Below, in pieces: positions 24,080 through 33,700 of a stretch of 40,592 nt of DNA. A program made the position numbers and the translations under genes. Under the pieces are notes generated by a model. It was not told the DNA's origin, searched no databases, and saw nothing but the letters and a program-made list of their open reading frames with translations. Origin of the DNA: SKVR01 sp964491395 (GTDB lineage Bacteria > Bacteroidota > Bacteroidia > Bacteroidales > UBA7960); assembly GCA_964491395.1 (NCBI GenBank), contig CAZBGI010000030.1, positions 1-40,592 of the forward strand, written 5' to 3'. Positions within the stretch are counted from its first letter, which is position 1, and the number at the start of each line of letters is the position of its first letter.

Positions 24080-25108
24080 ATGAAGTCGACCCTGCGTCTC
24101 AATAAATACATCAGTGAAAAAGGCATTTGCTCACGGCGGGAGGCCGACAAATACATTGAGAAAGGTGCTGTATTTGTAAACGGAAAGCGCGCTGTTATTG
24201 GAGCCCAGGTCAAACCCGGCGATAAGGTTATGGTCAATGGAATTAAGCTTGACCAGGTGGAGGAGAAGCCTTTTATTTTGCTTGCCCTGAACAAACCCCC
24301 CGGCATTGTAAGTACGGCAGAATCCAATGTTAAGGACAATATCGTGGATTTTGTCAACCACAGCGAAAGAATTTTTCCCATTGGCCGGCTGGATAAAGAC
24401 TCTCAGGGTTTGATCCTGCTGACCAACAACGGCGACATTGTAAACGAGATTTTACGGGCCGGAAACAAGCATGAGAAGGAATACATTGTAACGGTCGACA
24501 AAGCCATTACCGATGAGTTTATTGAAGGGATGGCCAACGGTGTACCCATTATGGGAAAGAAAACCAGGAAGTGCCCGGTTTCAAGGGTTTCTCCATTTGT
24601 CTTTCGCATCATTCTTGTACAAGGGATGAACAGGCAGATCCGGCGCATGTGCGGGTATTTCGGCTATGAGGTTACCAAACTCGAACGGGTTCGCATTATG
24701 AATATCACCATCAAAGGCCTGCCCCAGGGAGACTGGCGTGAGCTGGATGAGGAGGAGAAAGCTGGCATAATGGAATTGGTAGAAAAGTCTGCCGCGGGTA
24801 AGACCCCGGGAAAAAAGGGAGGAAAATCTTATCCACAGGGAGAAAGAAGGCAAGGAAGAAGTTCAGCAGTGGCTGGCAGGAGAAAAGGAGAAAAGTTGCA
24901 GTTTTCCAAAAGGGGTGATAACAAACAGGATGCATCCGGCAAGGACTTAAAACCGGGAGTTCCTGGCAAATCGTACCAGGAGAAATCCACGCGGGGTGGG
25001 AAATTTGCTACACGGGGAGGTGGAAAAGGAAAACCAAAATCATCCGGTGGGCCTAACCGCAGCAGCACGCCATCAGGAGGAAAAGGAAGAAACAGAAAAG
25101 GAAATTAA
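24080..25108 (+). CDS. rluF: 23S rRNA pseudouridine synthase RluF
   Basis: This 342-residue enzyme isomerises a uridine (U2604 in E. coli) of 23S rRNA to pseudouridine. It has an N-terminal S4 RNA-binding domain (about residues 1-65, RLNKYISEKGICSRREADKY) and an RsuA/RluF-type catalytic domain (about 65-230). Catalytic Asp D105 sits in GRLDKDSQGLI, followed by AGNKHEKEYIVTVDK and LVQGMNRQIRRMCGYFGYEV. The match to E. coli RluF is close over these 230 residues, better than to RsuA or RluB. The last 105 residues are basic and low in complexity (Gly, Lys, Arg, Ser), a common disordered RNA-binding tail. The gene is convergent with the permease gene, with only 17 bases between the stops. Confidence 0.95.
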   Translation: MKSTLRLNKYISEKGICSRREADKYIEKGAVFVNGKRAVIGAQVKPGDKVMVNGIKLDQVEEKPFILLALNKPPGIVSTAESNVKDNIVDFVNHSERIFPIGRLDKDSQGLILLTNNGDIVNEILRAGNKHEKEYIVTVDKAITDEFIEGMANGVPIMGKKTRKCPVSRVSPFVFRIILVQGMNRQIRRMCGYFGYEVTKLERVRIMNITIKGLPQGDWRELDEEEKAGIMELVEKSAAGKTPGKKGGKSYPQGERRQGRSSAVAGRRKGEKLQFSKRGDNKQDASGKDLKPGVPGKSYQEKSTRGGKFATRGGGKGKPKSSGGPNRSSTPSGGKGRNRKGN

Positions 25109-25125
25109 GGTACCGAAACAGACTG

Positions 25126-26244
25126 CTATAACCGGAAACGACCTCTTACTTTTGTGATTTTTTCTTTTAGCGAACGACGGTCTGCCTTCTTTTCTGCTGA
25201 TTTTGTGTCTCCCAGCAAAAAACCATAAGCTTCCATCCCTTCTACTTCATCAAAAATAACTTTCAGGATGGCCATTCCGGGAATGAACAGAATCATTCCT
25301 GCCAATCCCCAAATGAAGTTACCGATAAACAGCGCGATGATGGTCATCAGCGGGTTCATGGAAACCTTTCCTCCCACAATTTTAGGGGTAAAAAGGTTGC
25401 TCTCGAAAAGCTGAATAACATAAAAAGCCATAAACACTCCAAAGGTATACCACAACGAATCTTTGGTAAGAAAAGCATACAATATGGGAAGGATAGCCCC
25501 GATAAAAGGTCCCAGAAAAGGAATGACATTGAGCAATGCTGCAAAACCGGCGAAAAGGAAAGCATGTTTGATGCCCAGACTGAGCAGGGCAATGCTGTTC
25601 AACACAGCAAGAATAAGAATAACCACAAACATACCCGCTATGTAATTCTTAACTACCTGCTTCACCTTGAAGAGGACGTTTCTGACTTTAATTTTATCTT
25701 TTTCTTCGAATAACATGAGGATAAACTCGGCAAGAAACCTGCGGAAATACAGGAAAAGGAATATATAAACGGGCATTATAAATACCATAGTAAGAGAACT
25801 TGCCGTTGCGATAACTCCCTGGGTTAGGTTTCCTGCATTTTCATACAGATACTGAAAAACTGAATTTTGTATACTGTCAGCAGAGACAGGGACTGCACCT
25901 TCCAGATGTTCTTCCAGAAAAAAATTCAATTCATCAAGGTAAAAACTTACGCGGGCTTCCAGCAAACTAAGGTCGCCGCTAAAGCGCAGTATCTGATTGT
26001 AGAAAAAGTAGGCCAGCGCAGTGATGATTACCAGCAGAGATATCACGCTGATCATAACTGCCAATGCCCTGGGAAACCTCCACTTTTCCAGCAAAGAGGT
26101 AAACGGGCTGATGAGGATGGCCAGCAATCCGGAAACCAGTAAGGGTACCAGAATGGATTTGGCTTCGCGCATGATGGTAACAAGCAGAATCAATCCCAGC
26201 ATTACTACGGTCAACCGTACATAAAACGCAAATCGTACTTTCAT
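25126..26244 (-). CDS. AI-2E family (PerM/YdiK-type) transporter
   Basis: This 372-residue polytopic inner-membrane protein belongs to the AI-2E (UPF0118) family. Two N-terminal membrane helices (about residues 8-60) and a third at about 60-85 precede an extracytoplasmic loop of about 70 residues. A run of hydrophobic helices from about 150 to 330 contains the family-typical LNVIPFLGPFIGAILP and the C-terminal NLFTPKIVGGKVSMNPL and ALFIGNFIWGLAGM. Members have been linked to efflux of the quorum signal AI-2, to sodium/proton exchange or to indole-like exporters; the substrate cannot be read from sequence. The C-terminal tail is short and basic. It appears to be a single gene. Confidence 0.9.
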   Translation of the reverse strand: MKVRFAFYVRLTVVMLGLILLVTIMREAKSILVPLLVSGLLAILISPFTSLLEKWRFPRALAVMISVISLLVIITALAYFFYNQILRFSGDLSLLEARVSFYLDELNFFLEEHLEGAVPVSADSIQNSVFQYLYENAGNLTQGVIATASSLTMVFIMPVYIFLFLYFRRFLAEFILMLFEEKDKIKVRNVLFKVKQVVKNYIAGMFVVILILAVLNSIALLSLGIKHAFLFAGFAALLNVIPFLGPFIGAILPILYAFLTKDSLWYTFGVFMAFYVIQLFESNLFTPKIVGGKVSMNPLMTIIALFIGNFIWGLAGMILFIPGMAILKVIFDEVEGMEAYGFLLGDTKSAEKKADRRSLKEKITKVRGRFRL

Positions 26245-26314
26245 TATAGTTTAATATTTGAATCACTTAAAAACAGATGGTTAAAGTCGTAGTGAAGGTC
26301 AAGGGTTTTGCATT

Positions 26315-27283
26315 TTAATAGCATGCCTTATTGATGCCCATCACGTAATTTTCTATTACCGAGAGAGGTTGTGCAGTCTGCCAGCCATCAAACCCTTCGA
26401 TCTGGTCATAGGTTATTGAATCTTTAAAAGTATTCAGATAAACTGAAGCAACCGGCAAATACGACCAGTGCCATTTTTCTTCTTCATAGCCCTGGTTGCC
26501 GCGTGCAGTGCGGTTGGTATAAGGCTGGCAAAAACCAAATTTGGATGCATTTGCCTTAAGCCACTGGTACTCCTTTAATCCCTTTCCATGCAAAAAATAG
26601 CTGTCGTTCAGGCTGTTGATGTCAATATCCGTACCCCAATGGTGCCTTGAAGTACCGGGCATGGCGCTGAAACGCAGAATTTCGGAAGCTCTTTCTTCCG
26701 GGGCAGTAATATTTGTAGCGTTGATATTGCCGCTTAGCATCTGTCTGCCGTTCCACTTGTTCTCCCAGATGCGTTTCTGGTGATCAAAACTGCGGTAAGC
26801 AGAAACAATGGTAAGCCGGATGCCTTCCTCTGTGGCTGCCTGATGCATTTTCAGGAAGGCACCATAAGCCTCTTTGTGCATGAGCAACCCCTCACGACTG
26901 GCAAAGCCCGGTGCTACACTTACCATCAGCAAATCACGCTGTGCCGGTAGTGCTTTCCCAAGAAGCAGGTTTTTGTCGGGTCGTTCAGGGGAAGTAAGCA
27001 TGTCAGGTTGTTTGTTATTGGATTTCTGGGTTTGTTGAAAGTGATTTCGATTGTCTTTGCTCATACTGCGGCTATCTTCCCTGTTTGATAACTTATTGTT
27101 TTGATTTTTGTCTGTCTCATTTTCAGCCTCCAATTCGCCGGGAGGGGTGATTTGTATCGTATTGCCGGTTGTACGGAAACCGTAATTGCGTATTGACCGG
27201 GAAATCAAAAGTGCAACAGCAGGTAAAATGATAAGAAGGATTATCCATGCAAGCTGTTTCTTTGTTTTATTCCTTTTTCCCAT
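26315..27283 (-). CDS. D-alanyl-D-alanine carboxypeptidase, VanY-like (M15B)
   Basis: This 322-residue membrane-anchored peptidase trims terminal D-alanine from peptidoglycan peptides. I start at the ATG giving MGKRNKTKKQLAWIILLIIL; the frame continues 38 codons upstream without protein character. One N-terminal membrane helix (about residues 9-28) leads to a polar Asn/Asp/Lys-rich linker (about 30-105), placing the catalytic domain in the periplasm. The zinc site is complete: SRHHWGTDID gives H214 and D221, and EKWHW gives the general base E269 and H272. The upstream SAYRSFDHQKRIW segment is also typical of the M15B group. No vancomycin-resistance genes are nearby, so ordinary wall maturation is the likely role. 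Confidence 0.92.
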   Translation of the reverse strand: MGKRNKTKKQLAWIILLIILPAVALLISRSIRNYGFRTTGNTIQITPPGELEAENETDKNQNNKLSNREDSRSMSKDNRNHFQQTQKSNNKQPDMLTSPERPDKNLLLGKALPAQRDLLMVSVAPGFASREGLLMHKEAYGAFLKMHQAATEEGIRLTIVSAYRSFDHQKRIWENKWNGRQMLSGNINATNITAPEERASEILRFSAMPGTSRHHWGTDIDINSLNDSYFLHGKGLKEYQWLKANASKFGFCQPYTNRTARGNQGYEEEKWHWSYLPVASVYLNTFKDSITYDQIEGFDGWQTAQPLSVIENYVMGINKACY

Positions 27284-27376
27284 GAAGTGAAACTCTTTTT
27301 GATTGAGGTGTATCCTGCAGGTGCAACCCTTGTTGCTGTTCGCTGATGCATCCTCAAAATTAAGCAATTTGTACGG

Positions 27377-27384
27377 CAAAAGTA
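27377..27384 (-). promoter_or_regulatory. Candidate -7 box (TACTTTTG) for the carboxypeptidase gene
   Basis: The minus strand reads TACTTTTG, fitting TAnnTTTG, 94 bases upstream of the chosen start at 27283. It would fall inside the coding region if the longer start at 27397 were used, which supports the shorter one. TTTG runs lie further upstream but at shorter than usual spacing. Confidence 0.35.
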
Positions 27385-27570
27385 TAGCAATTCGCAAACA
27401 AAAAGGTATTTTTGTTCTTATAATAATGTAAAGAAAATACTGGCCATTTCTTTCTTTGCCGGATTATGCCGATCCAGTTTTGGTCAGACTTTCAGTAAAT
27501 GATGATTTTTTATTGACATGGCTTTTATTCGACCAAAAAATACTATTAAACTAATATATTATTTTTCAAT

Positions 27571-28383
27571 ATGACAAAGATTTTAAAAGCATACGAAAAT
27601 CTTGATTTTTTGAATTCACCTTCTGCCCGCATATTGCGCATCATGTCTGAATTTGTGGAACCACAGGCGCGATTTAAAGAGCATCAAATCAAAGACACGG
27701 TTGTTTTTTTTGGTTCTGCCCGGATGCGATCCCGTGAAGAGGCGGAAAGAAATCTTGCGGAAATAAAAAAAGAAACAACTCCTGATGCGGTTGCTCTGAG
27801 CAAAGCCGAACTGGAAGTAAAAAATTCGAAATACTATGAGGATGCGGTGGAATTATCACGTCGGGTTACCCATTGGTCCATGAAGAATTATTATCACAAC
27901 GGACGGCGGTATGTCGTTTGTACAGGGGGTGGGCCGGGAATCATGGAAGCAGCCAATAAGGGGGCTCACCTGGCAGGCGGGAAATCCATCGGGCTCAATA
28001 TCAGCCTCCCGTTTGAGCAATTTGCCAATCCTTATCTGGAAGACGAACTCAATTTTGAGTTCCACTACTTCTTCATGCGAAAATTCTGGTTTGCCTATCC
28101 TGCCAAGGCCATTGTGATTTTTCCCGGTGGTTTTGGCACCCTGGATGAGCTGGCAGAAATCCTGACTCTGGTACAAACCGGCAAAATTAAGAAGGAAATG
28201 AAGATCCTGATTTATGACAGGAAATACTGGGAACAGGTGATCAATTTTGAAAAACTTGCCGAGTTTGGCATGATTAGCACCGAGGATCTTAAACTCTTTA
28301 CCATCTGTGAAACCGTGGATGAAATGGAGAAACTTCTCCTTGAACATTTTGATTCTGTGAAGGACAAGGAAAAACTGATGTAA
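27571..28383 (+). CDS. LOG-family nucleotide phosphoribohydrolase
   Basis: This 270-residue cytoplasmic Rossmann-fold protein belongs to the LOG / TIGR00730 family, often mislabelled lysine decarboxylase. Known members hydrolyse nucleoside 5'-monophosphates, including cytokinin riboside phosphates, to base and ribose phosphate. The two signatures are present: VCTGGGPGIMEAANKGA near residue 119, and PGGFGTLDE at 185-193 with the catalytic Glu. It is longer than short LOG proteins: the N-terminal 50 residues plus a charged helical insert at about 60-95 resemble the larger bacterial subgroup. The gene stands alone and converges with tamL, 30 bases apart. Confidence 0.9.
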   Translation: MTKILKAYENLDFLNSPSARILRIMSEFVEPQARFKEHQIKDTVVFFGSARMRSREEAERNLAEIKKETTPDAVALSKAELEVKNSKYYEDAVELSRRVTHWSMKNYYHNGRRYVVCTGGGPGIMEAANKGAHLAGGKSIGLNISLPFEQFANPYLEDELNFEFHYFFMRKFWFAYPAKAIVIFPGGFGTLDELAEILTLVQTGKIKKEMKILIYDRKYWEQVINFEKLAEFGMISTEDLKLFTICETVDEMEKLLLEHFDSVKDKEKLM

Positions 28384-28413
28384 TCTGATCTTTTCTCCCG
28401 GGTGACGATATCA

Positions 28414-30768
28414 TCAGAACGGATAGCCGATAGCCAGGTTCAAAACAAGATTATCGCTGAGCCATTGACCATTAAAAGGTTTTATTTTTTGAAAATAGCC
28501 CGGTGAATCATCATAGGGTACAGCCAGGGGAAATGCCAGATCGAGGCGTAGAAGAAAGAAGTTAAAGTCGAACCGTAAACCGGCTCCGGTGCCGAGGGCT
28601 ATCTGACTCAGGAATTCTGAAGCCTGCAGTTTACCTCCTGGTGCATTCTCGCGTTCTTTCAGGTTCCAGATATTACCGGCATCAGCAAAAACTGCCCCTT
28701 TGATGATGTCGGTAATTTCGTAGCGATACTCCAGGTTCAATTCCAGTTTGACGTCACCCGAGCGATAAATATCGAATGAACTTGTCAGGGTATCGGGGCT
28801 GTTGTAACTGCCCGGTCCCAATGCACGGGGTTGAAAGGCCCTGATACTGTTGCTGCCACCGGTTGTAAACAGTTTGACGTAGGGCAGGGTAGTGGAGTTT
28901 CCGTAAGGGATGCCTATGCCTGCTACTATTCTGCTCACCAGCTTTCGTCCATAACCCATAGACAGGTAATACCTTACATCCAGCTCTGTTCTGGAATACT
29001 GGGAAAAGCTTTTGTTGAATATCTCATAATCTCCTTCCTGGCTTTTGTTGCCCATATTAAGTCCATCAAACAATAACCAGGCAAGGTTGCCCGAAAGGTC
29101 AATGGTTTGATTTATATACCAGGCATGTTTCCGGGGGCCCCTTAACCGGGTATTCCAGGACCATGAAAATTCTGAACCCAACAGAAACTGTTCAAATAAT
29201 CCTCTTCTGAACAATACTTCCCGCGAGAAAAATTCTTCATATTGCTCAGAAATGGTTCCCAGGCTAAACAAGTTAAACACCAATGGATAGAAACGATAGT
29301 CAGAGGTTATGGATTGCCGCCATTCATAACCAAACTGGCTGCGAAACGAGGTGACACTGAAGGCATCGGTACGGCTGAGGTAGTTGAAATTTAGTGAGAT
29401 TTTTGTTCTGGGTAAATACAAAGGATTGATGTTGTCGAATCCAAAAGGAACCACGAACCTGGGTATGGTAAATTCTGACCGGATTCCTGCTTCCAGTGAG
29501 TTTTCATTTTTATTGCCACCGCCCATGAGTATTTCATAAGCCCCTTCAAGGTTGATGCTGAAATGTTCTGCCCCCCGCAGGAAGTTCCGGTTGGTGAAAG
29601 AAAGGGTCAACCCCGGCCCGACAAAGCCTGTAGATTTGGAAACTCCCCTTATTTCAACTCCCAGGTTTTTCTTCTCCATGGGGGTGAGTAAAACCTCCAA
29701 ATCCAGCAGGGAATCCGTATCCTGCTTGTTTGCTTCAGAAAACCGGAGGTTTACAAATTTAAATACTTCCAGCCCCATCAGGTAATTCAGGGTGAGATCG
29801 TGATCCTTGGTGTTATAGAGCTCGTCATGCTCAAAGAATACTGCCCGTTGAAGAGTGGCGGGTTTGAACAGCTCGTTTTTGTCTATTAAAAACAAATGGT
29901 CCTTGATTTCAACGGTGTCTGCGGACTGCTGTGAGGGATCGCGTCTCAGACTGTGGTTGGCATGGATATATGTGTTGCCGATGCGATAGGTTTTCAGCGC
30001 TTTTTCCGGGGTCGCCTGGTTCAGCGATAAGGCAAGTTTAACCTTCCGGTTTCCCACGGTTGTATCTGCTCTGAAGATGACATAGTCAGGGTTGAAGTAA
30101 AAGTATCCCTGATCTCTGATATCTTTGCTGATTCTTTCCCTTTCTTCTTTTAACCTGCTCAGCCGGTAAATTTGATCTTCCTTGATCAGCGTGTTCTCCA
30201 TGGAAGAATTTATCCTCTTTGATATTTCGCTGTCGTTATCAAGAGGAAGAATGTCACTAACAAGAAAAGGGGGGGGCAGCTTTATCTGAAATTCTGCTGA
30301 TGCTTTTTTCTTTTTCTCATTGGGGTTAAAGTCAACTACAGCATCAAAATATCCCATATTGAACAGTCGGTTTTCCAGTAGTCTGACGGTTCTCTCTCCA
30401 TTAAAATCTGACCATAAAACAGGAGCTCTTCCTATACGTTTTTTTATCCATTTTCTCAACCCGTCGCCGGGGTCTTCTCCCACCACATTGTAAAACCAAA
30501 GCCGGTATCGCCAGTATAAAACCCGCTCATTGGGCTTTGGGCGAATAACCTCATTGAGCTCTGAAACCATTTCTCCTTTGTCCTTGATTTTTTCGTCGCT
30601 TTCCAGTTTTATTTCGCTTCCTGTATAGAGTTTTTCACCATCATCAAGGTATCGTGTATACGAACAACTCCCCAATAGTAATAAAATTACGGGTAGGTAT
30701 ATGAATTTTATATTTCCGGTGATCTGATATGTTTTGTTGGAATCTGTCATATAATCAGGGTTATTCAT
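28414..30768 (-). CDS. tamL: TamL: lipoprotein BamA/TamA-family outer-membrane protein
   Basis: This 784-residue Omp85-family protein is predicted to work with TamB in outer-membrane protein or lipid transport. The N-terminal hydrophobic segment ends in LLGSC (C35), a lipobox, which marks the TamL variant of Bacteroidota instead of the TamA of Proteobacteria. POTRA-like regions occupy about residues 40-360 (GERTVRLLENRLFNMGYFDAVV and LKEERERISKDIRDQGYFYF are typical). A C-terminal 16-strand beta-barrel follows, with the TGGSNSIRAF Omp85 segment and a terminal aromatic residue (GYPF). Its start overlaps the tamB stop by 8 bases (ATGAATAA), indicating coupled translation; an alternative ATG at 30750 is 6 codons downstream. 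The tamB-tamL pairing supports both assignments. Confidence 0.9.
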   Translation of the reverse strand: MNNPDYMTDSNKTYQITGNIKFIYLPVILLLLGSCSYTRYLDDGEKLYTGSEIKLESDEKIKDKGEMVSELNEVIRPKPNERVLYWRYRLWFYNVVGEDPGDGLRKWIKKRIGRAPVLWSDFNGERTVRLLENRLFNMGYFDAVVDFNPNEKKKKASAEFQIKLPPPFLVSDILPLDNDSEISKRINSSMENTLIKEDQIYRLSRLKEERERISKDIRDQGYFYFNPDYVIFRADTTVGNRKVKLALSLNQATPEKALKTYRIGNTYIHANHSLRRDPSQQSADTVEIKDHLFLIDKNELFKPATLQRAVFFEHDELYNTKDHDLTLNYLMGLEVFKFVNLRFSEANKQDTDSLLDLEVLLTPMEKKNLGVEIRGVSKSTGFVGPGLTLSFTNRNFLRGAEHFSINLEGAYEILMGGGNKNENSLEAGIRSEFTIPRFVVPFGFDNINPLYLPRTKISLNFNYLSRTDAFSVTSFRSQFGYEWRQSITSDYRFYPLVFNLFSLGTISEQYEEFFSREVLFRRGLFEQFLLGSEFSWSWNTRLRGPRKHAWYINQTIDLSGNLAWLLFDGLNMGNKSQEGDYEIFNKSFSQYSRTELDVRYYLSMGYGRKLVSRIVAGIGIPYGNSTTLPYVKLFTTGGSNSIRAFQPRALGPGSYNSPDTLTSSFDIYRSGDVKLELNLEYRYEITDIIKGAVFADAGNIWNLKERENAPGGKLQASEFLSQIALGTGAGLRFDFNFFLLRLDLAFPLAVPYDDSPGYFQKIKPFNGQWLSDNLVLNLAIGYPF

Positions 30769-33700
30769 CCTCTTTACCTGTTGAATCTTCTTCTTTTTCT
30801 TCTTCTTTCTTTCTGAAGAGTTCTCTGAATTGATTATAACTTTGAGAGAACATCAGAGATATGCCTGTGTCTATTACTTCTCCGTCAAAAATGTCACCGT
30901 AGTTTTTATTTCTGAAACCTTTTAAGATCAGATTGCCTTCAGGTGTAAGGAGGTATTCAATGCTGAAATCTCCGGCAATATCAGACGGATTCTCTTGTCT
31001 GCGGGTTTCGTCCTCCAGTTCAATGTTTCCACCTACGGTAATTCTCAGCCTTTCATCAAGAAAGTCCCGACTCACTTCCATTTGCAATTGTGTTCGACCT
31101 GTGGCTTGTTCATCCTCATAATTTTCAAACGACTCAACCTGGAAATCGATATTTACTCCCCGAACATAGCGGTCGGAAAGCCTGTTGAGCTGCTGTGTCA
31201 TGATCTGACTTGCGGAAGAGCGGGCAGTGGTAGAAAATCCTCCGCCTCCTGCCGAGGCAAATGGGTTATCCTGGATAAACTGACCGAGAATCAGTAAGGC
31301 AAAAACCTGTTTGTTCAGGTCCGATTCATTTTGATTGATCTGGTTGAGTCGAGCCATTACTGAACCATCGAGTGCATTCTGATGTTCCTGGGGGAGGTCC
31401 AGCTCAAAGCTGATATTGGGTTGCTCCAGGTTATCATCCATTTTCAAATATACCTGAAATGGAAATTCTTGCCGCATGGCAGCGCTACGGTCCTGGTTGC
31501 CATCGGATTGCCCGGCAAGTAAATCAGCAGCATGGGTTCGAACAGTATATAATGCTGTGATGTCTACCCGTGCATTCATGGGATCACCCGACCACACAAG
31601 ACTGCTACCTGACTCAATCTTAAAGTTGCGCCTTATCACATCATAAAAGGTAAGCAAATATTCACCATCAACAATTTCGTATCTGCCCGATAAAGAAATA
31701 TTGCCGCTAGGGTCGGTGCTGGCACTTAACACCCCACCTCCGCGTACTTGCAGAAAATCGCCCGCATATTCATCGATAATTATTTTGATGTCAGTTTCTC
31801 TGTTAATCTCAACATTCATGTTCAAATCCAGAAAATCAAAAGAGGTCAATTCCTGCTGTGACTCCATGGTTTGCTGAGCATGCTTGAAAAACAATGTATC
31901 AGTGAAGGGGGTAAATTTTACCACTCCTTCATCCCCGATAGACTCAGGAGTGGTTTGAGGAAGGGTGAAGGTAAAGTTGGATCCCTCGTTTAGTTTGATA
32001 CTGCCTTCAACAGTTGGGCTCTGTTGCGTGCCTGTTAGGCGTAAATCGCTGTCTATAAGAATATGACCATGGTATAATTCGTTTTGCTCTTCCTGAGCAT
32101 TCATCAGAAGGAAATCCCGCGAACTGAGGTTGAGGTCGAAGTCTATTTGATTAAGCCGGGCAATATCGATGGAGCCACTCAACGTTGCTTTTCTGCCGGT
32201 AGAATCTTCCAGGGCAAAGTCCTGCATTTTGATTTGCTGATTGTCAAATCGGATTTCTTCATCTTTTATAAAATAACCACTGTTGATGGCCGGCACCCTG
32301 AAATATATTTCCTTCATCTGCAGATTACCCGAAATCTCAGGTGATTCCAGTGTGCCTGTTATTCCCATGTTGCCTGATACATAGCCTTCAAGTTGGGTGA
32401 TGTTTTCAGCCGTAAAGCCCTCAAAGGAGGACAGGTTTATCCGGGATAAGTCAGCCTCAATGTCAATTCCCTTGTCTTCTCCGGTTCTGTAATTGCCTGT
32501 GAGAACCATATCGGTCTGTTGGCTTTGCAGGGATGCCATTAACTCATAATATTCCGGGGAAGGATTTTCTCCGGTCAGTTCGATGTCGCCCAGGGTATCT
32601 CCCTGGAAGGCAAAATTTTTGATGCCCAGGTCGGCCACAAAGGCAGGGTCGCTGAAAATTCTTTTCAGGCTAACCTCCCCATTAAATACACCCCCTAAAG
32701 TAGGGAATTCGCTGCCGGCAAAACGGGTAAGCTTTCCCAGATCAATCTGGTCCATTCCAATATCGACAATAAAATATCCCTGTTCGTGTTCTCTGCTGCT
32801 TAGGCTGAGTTCCTTGTCGTTGTTTTTAAGAACAAAGTTTTCAATGTTGATATATTCAGTGCCAAAAGCGATTTGATTCTTTTCAGGGATTGACCACTCT
32901 TCCGCATTAATAAGCAATTTTTCGGGGTCGATTTGGAGCCTGTATAAACTGTCAGTAAATTGTACATTGCCATTTACCTGGTATAAGGGTTTTTCATTAT
33001 CCTGAAAACCCAGTCCAAAATCAAGAACTTGTTGCTGGTATTCTCCGGTAGTTTTAAACTGGTGGAATGCAATATCTCCCATGGAAAGCCGGTTTGCCTT
33101 CAGGTTAAAATCTATTTTGCCGGATTGGCTTCTTGCAGAAAGCCTTAAACTGTCGATTTCGATGTTTTCATACCGGGCATCCGGCCAGTTGGCTTCCAGG
33201 TACAAATCCTGAATAGAACTATCGTAAGTGGCCATCACGTCGAGTGTATCTGACTCCCCCAGGCTTTTAAAAAGTACTTCTGTGAGAAGCTCATTGGGGG
33301 TTACGCGAACATTGATGTTAAAGAATTTTTCTTCACCTTTCATAATAGTGTCGGACGACTGAACCGGCTCGAGATGTTGAGCGAAGTGATTATTTAACAC
33401 AGTACCCAGGGATGCAGGGCTGAAATTTCCCCGGTAATCGAAATCCGCAAATTGAGATCGCAGGGCGATTTCGTAGTCGGATTGGGTGGTTAAAGCCTCA
33501 ATAAAGATTTCAGGAACGTTGTATATGTCTTCTTCCGTGGCAAAAGAGGTATTGCTGATTTGGACTTCTCCATTGAAAAAATCCGGGGTATCGAAAATCA
33601 GGTCGGTTTTCAGGTCGGTTTTCACCAGCAGGTTTTCTTCACTCACTCCGAGGGCTTGCAGATGGGCATATTCCAGCTCCAAGAGGGTGGTTAGTTCCGG

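Noticed and set aside
27513..27518. TTGACA-like -35 element upstream of the LOG gene
   Set aside because: Bacteroidota promoters do not use the sigma-70 TTGACA hexamer, and no matching -10 lies at the right distance.
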